A stretch of DNA of 5,957 nt, from positions 1,200 to 7,156 of the forward strand of contig MZXQ01000229.1 in assembly GCA_002926195.1 (NCBI GenBank), read 5' to 3'. Under the pieces are notes generated by a model, which did no database searches, was not told where the DNA came from, and saw nothing but the letters and a program-made list of their open reading frames with translations. The DNA comes from Candidatus Methanomarinus sp. HR1. Lineage in GTDB: Archaea; Halobacteriota; Methanosarcinia; Methanosarcinales; Methanocomedenaceae. The position numbers and the translations under genes were made by a program. Shown piece by piece: positions 4,007-5,957 of the stretch (position 1 is the stretch's first letter; each line of letters begins with the position of its first letter).

Positions 4007-5944
4007 TCATACAATACCTGCAAAAAGTATCCTGCTTACCACAACCGAAAGTGAGAACACCAATATTGAAACCGGCAGTACACTCCCCAGGTCATACATG
4101 AACTGAGCTTTATCCTCCCCATATTCAATCCCACCTGCAAATCGGACAAGAATAACCACAAGTATGATCATATAGAATCCTATGCTGAACATGAACACAT
4201 CAGGAGAAATGCTCTGCTCCATTCCGCTGCCCACATCTTCCATTATAGCCCCCATACCTATATCACCAGGCAATTTACTGGCTTCATGTGCAATATTTTC
4301 AAGTATCTTCTGGATGACCTCTGATAGGGCAAGGGTGATACCGCCTATCAAAGGTGCGAACAGGATGGCTGTGGAACGCATGGTGGAAGTAACATCATAC
4401 AGCGATCGCTTGATATTCTCTTCTACTTCCTGTAATTCCTTTAAATGATCTGCCAGTTTTACAATAGCAATTCCTGCTGCCGTATGGCTTTTATATACAC
4501 TTTTAGTAAACAGATGCATAGTTGTATGCACTCTTTCTGAATAGATATTCCTGAAAGCTCCGTACTCCTTATCAAAAATAGCACCGATCAGGGTTGTCCT
4601 GAGTATTGAAAGGTTCCTTGCTACATCTTCAAATGTTTCACCTATAAGGCTGCCTTTCATAGTTTGAGCTGTTTGCATAAACGCCCATTCGGGAGAGCGT
4701 CCTTCGGTGATACGGCGTCCCAGTACGAACAGGGCATCAGCAAACTGGCTCTCTATTTCCTTAATCTCGTCCCTGATGTTCTTATATGGTGTATAGACTC
4801 CCAGGGCATATATTGTGATAAAGGCAGTAATACCCCAGATAAAGGGAAAAAAGACTGATATATATCCATCCATAGCACCGGTACTTATTATACCTCCCGG
4901 GTTCCCCAGTGACAACCACACAAATCCAGATGCACTTATACACACAGCCACGATCAGCGATACTACCATCACCAGATTTTTTCTATATCTTATATTAGCC
5001 AGACGTGGATGTTCATCAGGGATCCTGGGAGGGGGAAAAGTAGCAGGACGCTGAAGCAGGATATATTGTGCATATGCGAAAGTGATAATAGGAAGTATCA
5101 GGTCATAGATCAGGATCAATATAACTGGCTCGATATGTACTCCTACAATAGTAAGAGCAGGAAGTAATGCAACTAATGCCAGCGGAATGAGGATAAAGAT
5201 ACTGTATAGAATATAAGTAGGTGTTTTCAGGCGGACTGCAAAACCTTCCATCATCTTGCGTGTGCCCTCCAGTACAATATCCAAACTTTTATTTAATGTA
5301 ATAACACGCTGGGCTTCATCTGGTTCATTGGTACTGCTTTTTACCAGGTGCAGCGCCCTTTTGAAGTATTCGCTGTTCCTCCCCCACTGGTTTGCAAACG
5401 CGATCAATGCATCATCCATACTGGAATATACACGCACATGCATATCCCAGATAAGTTTACGCAGATCACTGGCCAGGGGGCGGCTTGAATTCTCAGCAGC
5501 AAAGGAAATGGCTAACTCCATATTGGAGACCAGTTTCATACTCATGACAATGTATGAGAGTATCTCAGGGATATCACCAAGAGAGCGTATTTTAATAAAT
5601 TTTGCCTGGATCTTGGGATATTCACTTAAATAAAAAAGAACAGTTACCGGAATAAGCACAGTTATCATAATAATAACTGCTATTGTCATAGAACCGAATA
5701 CTGAGAATGAAAAGAGAAATACATCTACTATAAGAAGCAGAATAAATGAGGCCAATGCACCTGATATTGCCAGTATTTGCGATTCATACGGTTCTATCTC
5801 AAAGCCGCAAAAGTTCAGGCTGTCAAGGAATTCCTGGCTAAGTGAATCTTCACTCTTCTTTTTAAATTTTTCAATATCGCCCACCAGCCAGTTGAAATTC
5901 TGTGTTGTGAATTTGCAGGCTGTTGAGTACCAGTTCACAGGCAT
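4007..5944 (-). CDS. Tandem T2SF-domain platform protein (FlaJ/TadC/PilC-like)
   Basis: This 645-residue polytopic membrane protein has two copies of the type II secretion F (T2SF) domain, at about 125-260 and 397-545. Each begins with the characteristic amphipathic stretch ('GDIPEILSYIVMSMKLVSNM' and 'FADALFVLGRRITEGRSPEW'). Likely membrane helices lie near 56-78, 85-107, 243-264, 271-293, 324-346, 360-383, 525-545, 583-602 and 620-643. Such proteins form the inner-membrane platform on which a GspE/PilB/TadA-type ATPase drives pilin assembly in archaellum, Tad-like and other archaeal type IV systems. The double-domain form of this length is familiar from archaea. No ATPase is in the window; it would be expected upstream, beyond the right edge. 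Two pilin-like genes follow directly, supporting an assembly role. The ATG at 5944 is preceded by AGGTG eight bases away. The reading frame is open to the window end, so a longer N-terminus cannot be excluded. Confidence 0.88.
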   Translation of the reverse strand: MPVNWYSTACKFTTQNFNWLVGDIEKFKKKSEDSLSQEFLDSLNFCGFEIEPYESQILAISGALASFILLLIVDVFLFSFSVFGSMTIAVIIMITVLIPVTVLFYLSEYPKIQAKFIKIRSLGDIPEILSYIVMSMKLVSNMELAISFAAENSSRPLASDLRKLIWDMHVRVYSSMDDALIAFANQWGRNSEYFKRALHLVKSSTNEPDEAQRVITLNKSLDIVLEGTRKMMEGFAVRLKTPTYILYSIFILIPLALVALLPALTIVGVHIEPVILILIYDLILPIITFAYAQYILLQRPATFPPPRIPDEHPRLANIRYRKNLVMVVSLIVAVCISASGFVWLSLGNPGGIISTGAMDGYISVFFPFIWGITAFITIYALGVYTPYKNIRDEIKEIESQFADALFVLGRRITEGRSPEWAFMQTAQTMKGSLIGETFEDVARNLSILRTTLIGAIFDKEYGAFRNIYSERVHTTMHLFTKSVYKSHTAAGIAIVKLADHLKELQEVEENIKRSLYDVTSTMRSTAILFAPLIGGITLALSEVIQKILENIAHEASKLPGDIGMGAIMEDVGSGMEQSISPDVFMFSIGFYMIILVVILVRFAGGIEYGEDKAQFMYDLGSVLPVSILVFSLSVVVSRILFAGIV

Positions 5945-5947
5945 ATG

Positions 5948-5957
5948 AGGTGCACCT
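5948..5957 (-). promoter_or_regulatory. Ribosome binding site of the platform gene within a palindrome
   Basis: On the minus strand AGGTG (5953-5957) stands eight bases before the ATG at 5944 and matches the archaeal anti-Shine-Dalgarno well. It forms the first half of the perfect palindrome AGGTGCACCT. The window ends here, so the context is cut off. Confidence 0.45.

Noticed and set aside
4182..5633. Four + strand open frames opposite the platform gene
   Set aside because: They are antisense to a 645-residue protein with two convincing T2SF domains.
1..5957. CRISPR array, tRNA, rRNA or complete insertion sequence
   Set aside because: No regularly spaced repeats, no cloverleaf or rRNA-like sequence and no transposase were seen on reading.

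Overview
The window reads as a stretch of archaeal chromosome, most likely euryarchaeal and perhaps from the Methanosarcinales/ANME-2 group. The lineage is inferred from protein style and gene content, not from a marker gene. Supporting signs are archaeal-style AT-rich TATA elements about 25-30 bases before starts with little or no leader, a double-domain FlaJ/TadC-like membrane protein, three proteins with archaeal prepilin-like N-termini, and a DUF134 regulator with a zinc-ribbon tail. I see no rRNA, tRNA, CRISPR array or complete insertion sequence.

Left part (1-1440): a small stand-alone HNH endonuclease runs on the + strand (67-486). It converges on a two-gene minus-strand unit: a DUF134-type helix-turn-helix/zinc-ribbon regulator (909-1382, GTG start) followed by a NifX/NifB-type iron-molybdenum cofactor-binding-fold protein (517-846). 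A perfect 14-base palindrome lies just before the regulator start, placed where an autoregulatory operator could act.

Middle part (1383-2432): a 277-base spacer holds a near-perfect 18-base-arm inverted repeat. Next is a minus-strand single-span secreted or pilin-like protein (1660-2268) with a well-placed TATA box. A 164-base divergent intergenic region with several palindromes separates it from the next gene.

Right part (2433-5957): a + strand coiled-coil protein with two C-terminal membrane spans (2433-3104) meets, tail to tail on a shared TTAA, a minus-strand pilus-type cluster. In transcription order this cluster is a 645-residue tandem T2SF (FlaJ/TadC/PilC-like) platform protein (5944-4007), a short pilin-like gene broken by a single-base frameshift (3952-3549), and an intact paralogous pilin-like gene (3538-3101). 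The two small proteins share an N-terminal 'LPI..VV...VGMV.LA' helix and a C-terminal Ig/transthyretin-like beta domain. The secretion ATPase expected to partner the platform protein is not in the window and, by usual gene order, would lie beyond the right edge.

The most noteworthy item is the frameshifted pilin-like gene. Its second half is open for 76 codons in another frame and matches its neighbour, so the two together look like a minor-pilin pair of an undercharacterised archaeal type IV pilus-like system.
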